Assembly (NCBI GenBank): GCA_016794985.1
Contig: JAEUIQ010000036.1
Span: 62,001 to 126,000, forward strand
Length of the DNA: 64,000 bases
Source of the DNA: Planctomycetaceae bacterium
Lineage (GTDB): Bacteria > Planctomycetota > Planctomycetia > Pirellulales > Pirellulaceae
Reading direction: 5' to 3'
Shown: positions 55,304 to 63,418 of the stretch, in pieces
Layout: each line of letters starts with the position of its first letter
Position numbering within the stretch: the stretch's first letter is position 1
The notes under the pieces: generated by a model
The model's input: the letters and a program-made list of their open reading frames with translations, nothing else
Told to the model about the DNA's origin: nothing
Database searches by the model: none
Position numbers and translations under genes: made by a program

Positions 55304-57121
55304 ATGATCAAGACGATTTCGCGATTTTTTAGGCGACTGTCTCGGTGGCTCGCGGGGCTGTTGGATGTTCCAGCCCGTTGGGGACGCAATCTTTCCGCCT
55401 GGTCCAACCGTCGATCCTCAAGTGGCCAAGGGGCATTGAACCGAGCCGAGGGTTGGCTGAGCGCTTTGTTGCGGGGCCTGGTTTGGATCGTTCGCCGTCC
55501 CGTCGAAGTAGTCGAACGCTGGACGGCGAAGCAGGTTCCGAAGAAGAAGTCCGTTGATTCGCGGAAGGAGGAGGCCGAGTTAAAGCTCGCCTTGAAGCAA
55601 AAAGCCGCATTAGCGCGGCGCAACCAGACGTTGGCGAATTCTTGGGTGGGTCGTATCGGAACCATGGTTCTGCGGCCCTTTGGCGGTTTTGTCAGTTTTG
55701 CAGTCGCCTTCATTCGGACTCGGTCATGGGCCACCGTTTTGTGGGGAATCCCGGTTCTTTTGATGGTCTCCATTTTGATGCTGGCGGTGCTTTACAAGTA
55801 CGCGTTTGATAACCAAAGAATAGCCGCGCGCTACGAGACGGCGTTGGCGGACGCGATCAAAGCGGGTGAAACGGAACAAGCTAACCAGTTCCGATTGAAG
55901 TTAGAACAATTGGGCGTCATGACTGACCGAGGGGAGTATCGCGTCGCCTTGTCGATGGCGGAGGCGAAGGATCTGAACGGGGCTTACGAGCGGATGCAGC
56001 GGTTAGCGCCCACCGACAAGCCGGGGTTTCCGGGAGCCCATTATTGGATCATCCAACACTTGATGGACGGCAAGTTGGGGGTTCCGGTCTCCGAAGCTTC
56101 GGCTCTGGCGCTCCAGCACATTCAGCAATTACGCAACTTGGTTGGAAACCAACCTGACTTGATCTATTTGGAAGCCTTGGCGCGATTCCAATTGGAAGAA
56201 TATGCCGTGGCCAAAAACTTGCTGAGCCAAATCGATCGAACGTTTCAGCCTGCCCTGGCATTGCAAGTCGAGATCGCCATGCGAATGAAGGAGAAGGCCG
56301 AAGCTCGCGAGTATGCCTTGGCCCTTCTCCGGCAGTTGACGCAATCTGTGGAAACGGGCCGGTCTTTGACGGATCAAGAACAGTCATGGCAGGTCGCGGC
56401 GGGCAGGTTGATTGGGGACCAACAGGCCGTGGACACGGCGATCGAGAACTGGTACCGAGCGAATCCGAACAGCCCGGATGCTCGGTCCAATCGAGCGATC
56501 AAGTTGCTGACCGACTTCGATCGTTGGCTGCGCAATCCAGAATTGGAGAAAATGGGACCGGCCGTCGAATCGTTCCTTACCGCAGCGCGCTTGCTTCCCG
56601 AGGCAAAGTTTGACTTGATTCGAGAGCGGTTAGGCTTCATCCAGAGTAATCAAAGTCGTTCCCCGGCGTTCGCCCAGTTTCGCGCGAAAATCTATGAACA
56701 GCCGGATGTCCCAATGCTCATGAGCGAGTTCTTCGGCGCGTTGGCAGCAGCGAACGAAGAATGGGACGTGGCGGATCGCTTGTTGAAGCAAGTCTTGCAA
56801 ATTGATCCCACCCAAACCGCGGCCTGGAACAATCGAGCCCACGCGCTCAACTGGGGCTTTCCGGAGCGGCGACAAGAGGCGTTGGAGTATGCCAACAAGG
56901 CGGTCGAATTGGACGAGAACAATCCCAGTTTGCGCGAGACGCGGGGCATGGTGCACTTCAATTTGAAGCAGTGGGACAAAGCCATCGAGGATTTGGAAAT
57001 GGCCGCGAATGGTGTCCAAAAACTCGAGCGAGTCTTACAATCGTTAGCCATCTGTTATCAAGAGACCGGTCGGCCCGAAGTGGCGGAAGTCTATCGCAAA
57101 CAAGCGCGAAGACAGCAGTGA
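55304..57121 (+). CDS. TPR-repeat membrane protein
   Basis: The 605-residue protein has a basic, amphipathic N-terminal region (1-120), one strong membrane segment near residues 147-167 (TVLWGIPVLLMVSILMLAVLY, given in part), and then a long helical domain. Tetratricopeptide-like repeats are clearest near the C-terminus (WDVADRLLKQVLQIDPTQTAAWNN..., WDKAIEDLEMA). Such proteins scaffold complexes; a link to polysaccharide or S-layer assembly is possible from position only. It stands alone between two long gaps. Confidence 0.8.
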   Translation: MIKTISRFFRRLSRWLAGLLDVPARWGRNLSAWSNRRSSSGQGALNRAEGWLSALLRGLVWIVRRPVEVVERWTAKQVPKKKSVDSRKEEAELKLALKQKAALARRNQTLANSWVGRIGTMVLRPFGGFVSFAVAFIRTRSWATVLWGIPVLLMVSILMLAVLYKYAFDNQRIAARYETALADAIKAGETEQANQFRLKLEQLGVMTDRGEYRVALSMAEAKDLNGAYERMQRLAPTDKPGFPGAHYWIIQHLMDGKLGVPVSEASALALQHIQQLRNLVGNQPDLIYLEALARFQLEEYAVAKNLLSQIDRTFQPALALQVEIAMRMKEKAEAREYALALLRQLTQSVETGRSLTDQEQSWQVAAGRLIGDQQAVDTAIENWYRANPNSPDARSNRAIKLLTDFDRWLRNPELEKMGPAVESFLTAARLLPEAKFDLIRERLGFIQSNQSRSPAFAQFRAKIYEQPDVPMLMSEFFGALAAANEEWDVADRLLKQVLQIDPTQTAAWNNRAHALNWGFPERRQEALEYANKAVELDENNPSLRETRGMVHFNLKQWDKAIEDLEMAANGVQKLERVLQSLAICYQETGRPEVAEVYRKQARRQQ

Positions 57122-57789
57122 GCAAACCTCTTCGCCCAGTGCCACCGCACCTGATCGCCAATCGTCTCAACCCGTCGTTGAATTCCTGTTTCGGAAGTAA
57201 AAAAGCCGTGGAACGAGGCCTACCCGTGAAGCGGGAAAGCCGCGGAGCGGCGACAAAGCCGTGGGTGTAAACCCGTGGGTCGGTGCAAGGAGCCCGGGTT
57301 TGGAAAGTCGCGGAGCCGCGAAACGTCTTAGCTTCGGGTGTAAACCGGTGGTTTTCGGACGGCACCGAAGTGGAATAGCCCTGGAACGGCGACACGTGAC
57401 CCTCGATGCGAGTTCAATTACAGGAAAACGTTCGGACATTCTGTGAATGTTTCGTTTCCCGACCGAAAATCGTTGAATTCGAACCAAAAGGGGGAAATGC
57501 TGGATGCCTGCCCAACTTGGAGCGGTTTTCGAATGGTCGTAGGACTCAAAGTTGTTACCTGATCAAGCCACTAACCGAAATGGCTCAATGTCCCGGTCCA
57601 AAACTAGTGTTTCGACTTGGGCCAATTGCGGAAGATTCAAGGTTGGGACGTCTATGCAAAGTTTGGGCTTTGCGTAAACTAGGGAGATAAGACGGGCGGT
57701 GTTCAAAAACTTTCTGCAGCGCGTGTTGCGGGTGGATTGAACGAAAAGGAATTTTTTTCTTGGTTCGTGGTAGAATCGAGGAGTTGCTT
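57122..57789. other. Intergenic region with palindromic repeats
   Basis: The 668 bases between the TPR gene and the PEP-CTERM gene contain a cluster of palindromic repeats (57203-57400) and no credible gene. A promoter for the PEP-CTERM gene probably lies in the last 100 bases. Confidence 0.55.
57203..57400 (+). repeat. Palindromic intergenic repeats (GCCGCGGAGCGGCGACA / GTGTAAACCCGTGG family)
   Basis: Two or three units run in plus orientation: gccgcggagcggcgacaaagcc then gtgggtgtaaacccgtggg, and a second, tcgcggagccgcgaaacgtcttagc then gggtgtaaaccggtgg. Each unit has two short stem-loops. Related copies are at 60141-60222, 61768-61860, 62875-62970 and 63033-63120. Confidence 0.7.
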
Positions 57790-58461
57790 GTGAAGAAGTT
57801 ACTTGTTTTTGCTGTGCTGTTGGTGTCTTGCTTGACTGGAAGCGCTAACGCGGATGTGATTATCAGCCAGTATTACGAAGGGACATCCAACAACAAGTGG
57901 ATTGAGATTACCAATGTTGGCAATTCGGCGATTGATTTGGGAGCCGGTAATTACAAGCTTTCGGGCTTCCAAAATGCGAACCGAGAATTGTGGAAGACCG
58001 GAAACGACGCCAGCATCAATGGTGGAACCTTTAGCTTGACCGGAACGCTCGCTGCCGGGTCCACAATTTGGCTGCGGCATAACTTAGCCGACACGCCGGC
58101 GTATGCGCTTGGGGGTTCAATCAATGCGGGGACCAGTGGCGTTAACTTCAATGGCGATGACAGTGTTGTTCTCTGGGCAGGTACTTCTTTCTCGTTTGCC
58201 AACGTTGTCGACGTGTTCGGAGTGACGGCGAGCACGGCTGCCAATACTTCGTTTGTCCGTAATGCAGACGTGTTGACTGGTACAAATGCTGATTTTAATG
58301 CGAGTCAGTGGCAGCAGTTCACGAATTTGGTTGTTGATGGTGCTGGCGTTGGAACGACGGAGCGGATCGGATTTCACAGCTTTAATGCGGTTCCAGAACC
58401 AGGTTCGTTATTGATCATGGGTACCGTGGTCGCATTCGGTGCAATGCGTCGTCGACGTTAA
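57790..58461 (+). CDS. PEP-CTERM sorted protein with lamin-tail-like domain
   Basis: From the GTG at 57790, preceded by CGAGGAG at a 6-base spacing, the protein is 223 residues. It has a signal peptide ending near SANA, a beta-rich domain resembling a lamin-tail domain (DVIISQYYEGTSNNKWIEI, LDLGAGNYKL-like, VLWAG), and a C-terminal VPEPGSLLIMG...RRRR sorting signal. PEP-CTERM proteins are exported and processed by an exosortase, often in organisms with exopolysaccharide. The gene has its own terminator. Confidence 0.88.
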   Translation: MKKLLVFAVLLVSCLTGSANADVIISQYYEGTSNNKWIEITNVGNSAIDLGAGNYKLSGFQNANRELWKTGNDASINGGTFSLTGTLAAGSTIWLRHNLADTPAYALGGSINAGTSGVNFNGDDSVVLWAGTSFSFANVVDVFGVTASTAANTSFVRNADVLTGTNADFNASQWQQFTNLVVDGAGVGTTERIGFHSFNAVPEPGSLLIMGTVVAFGAMRRRR

Positions 58462-58487
58462 ATCTTTGTACCGTTAGCGTTTTCTTC

Positions 58488-58526
58488 AACTCCAAAGTTA
58501 CTGGCGTAACTTTGGAGTTTTTTTTG
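58488..58526 (+). terminator. Rho-independent terminator after the PEP-CTERM gene
   Basis: A perfect 14-base inverted repeat (aactccaaagttac / gtaactttggagtt) with a four-base loop tggc is followed by a run of T. It is 27 bases after the stop codon. Confidence 0.92.
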
Positions 58527-58696
58527 TTACATGCAACGCACTCGAAACCGACGCAACGATGACGTTGGCATCGCTCCTTGGGATTTCTGTGGTTGCTGCG
58601 AACGTGCCGTCGCGCTGCGCGTCGGCCCAGCGGGAATCAAATTTAGACAACGTAGCACGTGTCTTCGGCCCAAGGGGCGACCCCAAATCACCATCA

Positions 58697-58985
58697 TTCC
58701 GTCGGATCAACGATCCGAAATCATACAATAACCGCACCCGTCTTTGGCGCGACGGTGCATACGCATTTAACCTTGTTTCGTCGCGTGAACGTTCCGCCAT
58801 CGCGCACATCACCGCATCTGTCTTCGGCAAAAAGACTGCACGATCGTTTCGTCGCATGAACGTCCCGCCAACGCGCGCAACACCGCACGTGTCTTCGGCC
58901 CAAATGACGCCAACATCGTTTCGTCGCGTGAACGTCCCGCCAACGCGCGCAACACCGCACGTGTCTTCGGCCCAAGGGGCCAGCG
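58697..58985 (+). repeat. Left REP-like array (71-72 bp units)
   Basis: Units begin gtttcgtcgc at 58775, 58846 and 58918, spaced 71 and 72 bases; each contains gtgaacgtcccgcc, caccgca and gtgtcttcggccc. A degenerate unit precedes them from about 58697. The reverse complement of the unit occurs on the other side of the transposase gene at 59901-60090, so the arrays face each other. Confidence 0.8.
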
Positions 58986-59103
58986 CTACGTTAGCCTAGG
59001 GCAGAGTTCGCGGAAACAAACCTTGGCGAGAATCGACACGACACGCCGCAATTCCAACTCCACCAACCACTTAGCCCCGCAGGCCGCGAACGTCGCCCTA
59101 GGA
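58968..59103 (+). repeat. Left inverted repeat flanking the transposase gene
   Basis: The segment 58968-59018 is the imperfect reverse complement of 59869-59920 (shared core gccagcgctacgttagcct). The segment 59084-59103, cgcgaacgtcgccctagga at its core, pairs with 59784-59803. Together they form about 130 bases of nested inverted repeats on each side. Confidence 0.8.
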
Positions 59104-59172
59104 CACCCGGACCTCACACCCAATCGCTCCAACGGGGCAGCCGTAAATGCCGCGATCCTGCCGAATGCTACC

Positions 59173-59631
59173 TCAATCCCACGCGTATCGTTCGTCCAAT
59201 TCGACTCGATGCTTTTCACAGAGCTTGCGATATTCGGCTTTGAAATCAAATTTGCGATGATGCTCTTCTTGGTCCTGGATATCTTTCTTGACGAAATCCA
59301 CGTTCGATAACGAGACACCAAACGCGCCATACCCACTTTGCCAAGCAAAGTTGTTGAGCGACTTAGCTTGCTTCTTTAGCCATTTCGTCGTTTCCTTCTT
59401 TGCCAGTTCGGTGACCTTGGCAACGTTGATGACTCGTCCCAGCTTGTATAAAACGTGAACGTGATCTTCAACGCCGTTGATAAGTATTGGTGTGCAACCG
59501 GCGGAATCACGTATGATGGTGGCCATATAGGCGAACAATTCAATTCGCAAATCGGGTGATACCAATAACGGTAACCGATCTTTGACGGAAAACACGAGGT
59601 GTATGGGAATGACCGCAACGGACTGAGGCAT
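59173..59631 (-). CDS. tnpA: IS200-like (Y1 HUH) transposase with apparent catalytic Tyr replaced
   Basis: From the ATG at 59631, with GGAG upstream, 152 residues match the short IS200/IS605 Y1-transposase family: HLVFSVKDR, the HUH motif in DHVHVLY (His57, His59), WQSGYGAFGVS, and KKDIQDQEEHHRKF. In related enzymes the last segment normally reads KKYI..Q, the Tyr being the nucleophile; here codon 59283-59281 is GAT (Asp117). The gene may therefore be inactive or domesticated. It has no accessory tnpB. It is flanked by nested inverted repeats and opposing REP-like arrays. Confidence 0.82.
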   Translation of the reverse strand: MPQSVAVIPIHLVFSVKDRLPLLVSPDLRIELFAYMATIIRDSAGCTPILINGVEDHVHVLYKLGRVINVAKVTELAKKETTKWLKKQAKSLNNFAWQSGYGAFGVSLSNVDFVKKDIQDQEEHHRKFDFKAEYRKLCEKHRVELDERYAWD

Positions 59632-59783
59632 ATCGAATACTCCAAAATGAGTTGACAGGAAGAAATGTCCCAATCGGGCAGGCAAATGATAGCCGCGACC
59701 GAGTTCATGGAGGCAATTGCCCGCGAAGAACGTTACCATTTAGGGCTGCCCCGTTGGGGCGGACCCGTTTGTGGGCGTGGGTT

Positions 59784-59920
59784 TCCTAGGGCGACGTTCG
59801 CGGGGTTTAGTGATGGACCATTAGCGATGTTCGAACCAACGCAAGGCGTGTCGATTTTCATCAGCTACTGTTTCCGCGAACGTCGCCCCAGGCTAACGTA
59901 GCGCTGGCCCGTTGGGCCGA
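59784..59920 (-). repeat. Right inverted repeat flanking the transposase gene
   Basis: Contains 59784-59803, pairing with 59084-59103, and 59869-59920, pairing with 58968-59018. The order of elements is the mirror image of the left side. Confidence 0.8.
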
Positions 59921-60090
59921 AAACCCGTGCGATGTTGTGTGCGATGGTGGGAGGTTTAAGCGACGAAACGATGCTGGCCCGTTGGGCCGAAAACCCGTGC
60001 GGTGTTGTGTGCTATGGCGGGAGGTTTAAGCGACGAAACGATGTTGGTGCATTGGGAACGATGTTGGTGCATGGCGCCGAAAACCCGTTC
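59901..60090 (-). repeat. Right REP-like array (about 70 bp units, inverted)
   Basis: Units start gctggcccgttgggccgaaaac at 59903 and 59973, 70 bases apart, each with gaggtttaagcgacgaaacgat, followed by a truncated unit near 60063. They are the reverse complement of the left array. Confidence 0.8.
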
Positions 60091-60670
60091 GGACGATTGT
60101 TTTCGCCGGGGTGGTTGTCCCGATACGGTTTAGGGCTGACCGCCTTGTGGCTTTCAGGGTTTGGTCGCCACGAACCCTTCGGTTGACACCGACTGCTAAA
60201 GCGTTCCGCCGCTTAGCGCCTTTTCCCGATGCTGGGTTTTGAACATTTGGTCGCGGATGAGCCGCGGTTTTGCGGCGTTCCTTGTGCATAGTTGTTACGT
60301 CGTGGTCGAGGATATGTCGTTGTTTTGCATGGTTGGATTGTTGGTTTGCGAATACGGAGGCGCGAATGTCCCGCCGTTTTGTGGTTTTGGGCTGCGTGGA
60401 AATGAGCCGGTCCACTACGGCTTCAGGGAGGGTATTTCGGTTTTCCAGCTCTCGGTGCTGGCGACAGATCGGCTATAAAACGCTCGTTTGACTGTGACAA
60501 AGCTTCACCAAAGATTAATCGATTCATGGCTAAACAAGCGGGCGACTTCGTGTAAGATGTTAGGAATCTGAGGGTCGTCCTCGGATTTTGCCGCAAGCAC
60601 TGGTTTGTGAAAAAGCTCAGTGTAGGAAACATTTGGATGGTGGTTCGGACGCGAACCTCGGAGGATGAGG
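60091..60670. other. Gene-free region with repeat remnants
   Basis: Besides the repeat at 60141-60222, this stretch has only motif-free frames. It ends with the promoter region of the second PEP-CTERM gene. Confidence 0.5.
60141..60222 (-). repeat. Palindromic intergenic repeat, inverted copy
   Basis: Contains ggtcgccacgaacccttcggttgacaccgactgctaaagcg...ccgccgcttagcgcc, the reverse orientation of the family at 57203-57400 with several differences. Confidence 0.6.
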
Positions 60671-61324
60671 ATGAAAAGATTTGTTGTTCTAAAAGTACTG
60701 GCATTGCTGATGGTAGTTGGCGTGTCTGGAAAGTCGCATGGCGGATTAGTATCAATCAATTTTGATACGGACGCAAATTGGACAGGTTCTGGAGCGTTGA
60801 CCTCATATTCAAGCGGACACGTTTACTCTGAAAGTGGGTTCGTTTTCACTGGTGGTCCTGCTTTGCGGCAAACCACGAATACCCAAGATGGTGTTGTAAG
60901 TGCACTGGGTACGTATGGGTGGCGTCTGCAGGACAATCCGGCGACTTGGACCACTACTTATCAGACTGTGTCGAGTGATAAGTCAGTCATTCAGAGTTTT
61001 CAATTCGATGTTAGGCGATGGGATAGTAGTCCAAGCCCGAGTTGGGCTGTGTCTTATTCGATAAATTCCGGAACGAGTTGGTTGTCTGCATGGACGGTCG
61101 ATAATACGACTTTGGGTAATTCCTCCAATTGGAGGACTTTTTCGTTTACCCTTCCTTCCCCTGTTACCGTCTCTAATGGACAATTTAGGATTCGTTTTGT
61201 TCGGTCTAGTGGCGAGAGATTGATGGTGGATAATTTTTCGCTTAGCGCCGTTCCTGAACCATCTGCCTTGCTGCTGGTTGGCTCGATCTTTGGTGCTAGT
61301 TTCTTGCGTCGACGGCGTGCTTAG
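60671..61324 (+). CDS. PEP-CTERM sorted protein, second copy
   Basis: The protein of about 217 residues has a signal peptide (VLALLMVVGVSG), a beta-rich body with a DNFSL segment, and a C-terminal VPEPSALLLVG...RRRR sorting signal. The start at 60671 has GGAGG six bases upstream; an ATG at 60665 is also in frame. It is unrelated in its body to the first PEP-CTERM protein. Exported, surface or matrix-associated; function unknown. Confidence 0.85.
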   Translation: MKRFVVLKVLALLMVVGVSGKSHGGLVSINFDTDANWTGSGALTSYSSGHVYSESGFVFTGGPALRQTTNTQDGVVSALGTYGWRLQDNPATWTTTYQTVSSDKSVIQSFQFDVRRWDSSPSPSWAVSYSINSGTSWLSAWTVDNTTLGNSSNWRTFSFTLPSPVTVSNGQFRIRFVRSSGERLMVDNFSLSAVPEPSALLLVGSIFGASFLRRRRA

Positions 61325-61352
61325 TTTGACTTTTGCGTGCGGCAAAATGTTC

Positions 61353-61394
61353 AAGCCCCAGGATTTTCACGTTGGTGGATCCTGGGGTTTTTTG
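61353..61394 (+). terminator. Rho-independent terminator after the second PEP-CTERM gene
   Basis: The stem aagccccaggat / atcctggggtt with a loop of about 14 bases is followed by a run of T, 28 bases after the stop codon. Confidence 0.88.
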
Positions 61395-62070
61395 TTTTGG
61401 GTTGGACGATTGTTAAGCTCGCATTATGACGTTATCAAAAACAAGGCGATCATTCCGAAGGCGTCCTGCCCAGTATCTCGTGGCTTAGAATACTTAAGTT
61501 TATAGATTTGGCCCGGGAGCATGGAACATTGCGTTTCGGATGGGTCTGGCCTTCTGACGTAAGCCAATAACTTTTTGCTGCGGCCCACTCGCATCGTCAC
61601 CCGAGGCAACTGGAATCGCCGTGCCCTAGATTGGGATTTATTTGGTTTCCCCAAACCAATCACTTGATCCTAGAAATCCAATTGCCGAACCATTCTTGAA
61701 TCGACCAATCCAAAAGAACTTATTGGCAAATCCTGGCAGATCTAATTCGAACGTCGCTTTGCGGATGTGTCGCTGCTCCGCGGCTTTTTTGGATCTTGTT
61801 TTCGCCGCATGGTCCTTCGGTTGACACCGACGGCTAGAACGTGCCGCCGGTCCGCGACATTCCCGCGTCGAGGGCGGTCCCCTACTGTTGGCCGAGCCAT
61901 ATTCGCAGAGCATCGCTGGGTCTTGGATGGTGAATTCACGGTACCAACTGCTTCCAATACTCTCAGTGTATGAATTCGAACTGAGCAACCGCCACCGAAT
62001 TGAAGTTGACCTCTCAAGTTGAGGCGTGGTTCGGTTGGCAGCCGAATGTGGCAGCGAACCACCTGAGAAC
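61395..62070. other. Intergenic region with a repeat remnant
   Basis: This 676-base stretch contains the palindromic repeat copy at 61768-61860 and otherwise only short, motif-free frames on both strands. Confidence 0.5.
61768..61860 (-). repeat. Palindromic intergenic repeat, inverted copy
   Basis: gtcgctgctccgcggc, then cgccgcatggtccttcggttgacaccgacggctagaacgtgccgcc, closely matches 60141-60222 and 63033-63120 in the same orientation. Confidence 0.65.
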
Positions 62071-62658
62071 TTAATAATAGAAATTCAAGGAGAAGAAGTG
62101 GAAGCGCCGATCGTCCGAGCCTGGGTCGTCCCATTCTTGGTTCAAGTAGCCAAACTCGATCCTGGATCTTTGGGAATCGTTCGGCCACCATGCTAGGCCG
62201 GCGAAGGTTCGATTTTGTTCAAAACCGGTTTCCGCGCCCCAGCCCCGATCGCGGGAATCCACGTATCGCTCGTCCCAGGCAACTAAACGTGGCCCAGAAG
62301 CACCAAATAGGCTTCTCTCCCGCCATGTATTTCGTCGCAACCGCCAACTCAAATCGTCGACCGTCGCATGAAACACACGCGTGCGAGTGGGTGATTCCGC
62401 CCAACCTTTACGCCAATCTTCGTTTGATCCCTGTGGGTCGGATTCAATCCTCAAATCGGGAGCGTGGGATTCCCAAAGTCCAGGCTCCTGGCGCGGCAAT
62501 TCTCTGAGGCCGGGTAGTTCTGTCTGAGCTCTGGGTGTCTGGGCCAACAATTGCAAAGAGCCAAAGCACAGCGAGAAATATAGCGCTGTGAATAATCCGT
62601 AGGAAAACCTAGATTTCGAAACGATCCAAGATGGCAAAAACATCTTTCTTGAGAACAT
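62071..62658 (-). CDS. Small exported protein, possibly an outer-membrane beta-barrel piece
   Basis: The 195-residue protein has a basic leader and a hydrophobic segment (about 18-39) ending LLAQT, consistent with a signal peptide. A Pro/Arg/Glu-rich linker is followed by alternating aromatic strands (WDERYVDSRDRGWGAETGF, RIEFGYLNQEWDD) and the end FHFFSLNFYY. Strands ending in an aromatic residue are typical of outer-membrane proteins. I recognise no family, so this is a structural impression only. Confidence 0.6.
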   Translation of the reverse strand: MFSRKMFLPSWIVSKSRFSYGLFTALYFSLCFGSLQLLAQTPRAQTELPGLRELPRQEPGLWESHAPDLRIESDPQGSNEDWRKGWAESPTRTRVFHATVDDLSWRLRRNTWRERSLFGASGPRLVAWDERYVDSRDRGWGAETGFEQNRTFAGLAWWPNDSQRSRIEFGYLNQEWDDPGSDDRRFHFFSLNFYY

Positions 62659-62874
62659 GACTCCTGATCACCCGCCGTACGTATGTTTCTTTCCCATCGG
62701 TCAGAATTGCAACCGGGAATAGATTTTCTGGTCAACCAAAGAGTTCGTTACTTTAAGCGAGAATCCAGCCCCTTGTAGGTGTCGGTTGCTAGCAGAGTTG
62801 GGAGTCGTAAGGGTGAAGGGTGAAGGCGAATGGAGCAAAGGCGCGGATTGGGAAAAGGATCGCCGTTGAATTTG

Positions 62875-62970
62875 GATAGCCGTGAAACGGCGACAAGTAT
62901 TTAGCCACGAGTGTAAACCCGTGGTTTCGGGATGCCCAACGGAGGTGAAGGGTCGTGGAACGGCGATACA
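62875..62970 (+). repeat. Palindromic intergenic repeat, direct copy
   Basis: Reads tagccgtgaaacggcgacaagtatttagccacgagtgtaaacccgtggtttcgg, the same order as at 57203-57400, followed by a second partial unit (gtcgtggaacggcgatac). Confidence 0.7.
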
Positions 62971-63032
62971 TGGAGCGAGGGCCCATGTGGCCGTGATCAA
63001 GTGTTTGCGTGCAAGATCGCGGTCGATTATGG

Positions 63033-63120
63033 GGCGCCGCTTCGCGGCTTTGCGATGGAGGTCGCCACGTAACCCGTCGGTTGACACCGAGGGCTAGAAC
63101 GTGTCGCCGCTCCGCGGCTT
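63033..63120 (-). repeat. Palindromic intergenic repeat, inverted copy
   Basis: ggcgccgcttcgcggc, then gtcgccacgtaacccgtcggttgacaccgagggctagaacgtgtcgccgctccgcggc. It is the inverted counterpart of 62875-62970, making a convergent pair. Confidence 0.7.
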
Positions 63121-63144
63121 GGGACTTGGGCGAAGCGATATGAA

Positions 63145-63186
63145 ATCTGAGATCTCAAATCTGAAATCACAAATCACAAATCTGAG
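63145..63186 (+). repeat. Heptameric tract, ATCTGAG type
   Basis: Six 7-bp units without a slip: atctgag, atctcaa, atctgaa, atcacaa, atcacaa, atctgag. Confidence 0.8.
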
Positions 63187-63220
63187 CGACGAAAGCCGTT
63201 GATTCTATTTTTCCATCTCG

Positions 63221-63263
63221 AAAAAAGAACGGGCGCGTTTGTGGGAGAGCAAACGCGCCCGTT
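63221..63263 (-). terminator. Strong rho-independent terminator of the sigma-factor gene
   Basis: On the minus strand, a perfect 14-base stem (aacgggcgcgtttg / caaacgcgcccgtt) with an eight-base loop is followed by CTTTTTT. It is about 155 bases after the sigma-factor stop. Confidence 0.9.
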
Positions 63264-63418
63264 GGAGACAACCTGGCTCGACTCAACCGAGCGATGGGTT
63301 GTTGTACGTCTGTCGAAAGTTCAATACGACCGTCCATGCATCAGGATGCGGGGAACCCACCGTTGCCTCCCACTGCGAGCGGCTTGGCAGGACGGGTGCT
63401 CGAGCGATGCCCAAACAA

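Larger units (their letters stand above)
62659..63220. other. Intergenic region with palindromic and heptameric repeats
   Basis: No gene is credible. The stretch contains the palindromic repeats at 62875-62970 and 63033-63120 and the heptamer tract at 63145-63186. Confidence 0.55.

Noticed and set aside
58559..58999. 146-residue plus-strand frame with protein repeats (RVNVPPTRATPHVSSAQ)
   Set aside because: Its repeats reflect the REP-like DNA array left of the transposase; no start signal or known family.
61321..61505. Short plus-strand frame after the second PEP-CTERM gene
   Set aside because: It crosses the rho-independent terminator at 61353-61394 and has no motif.
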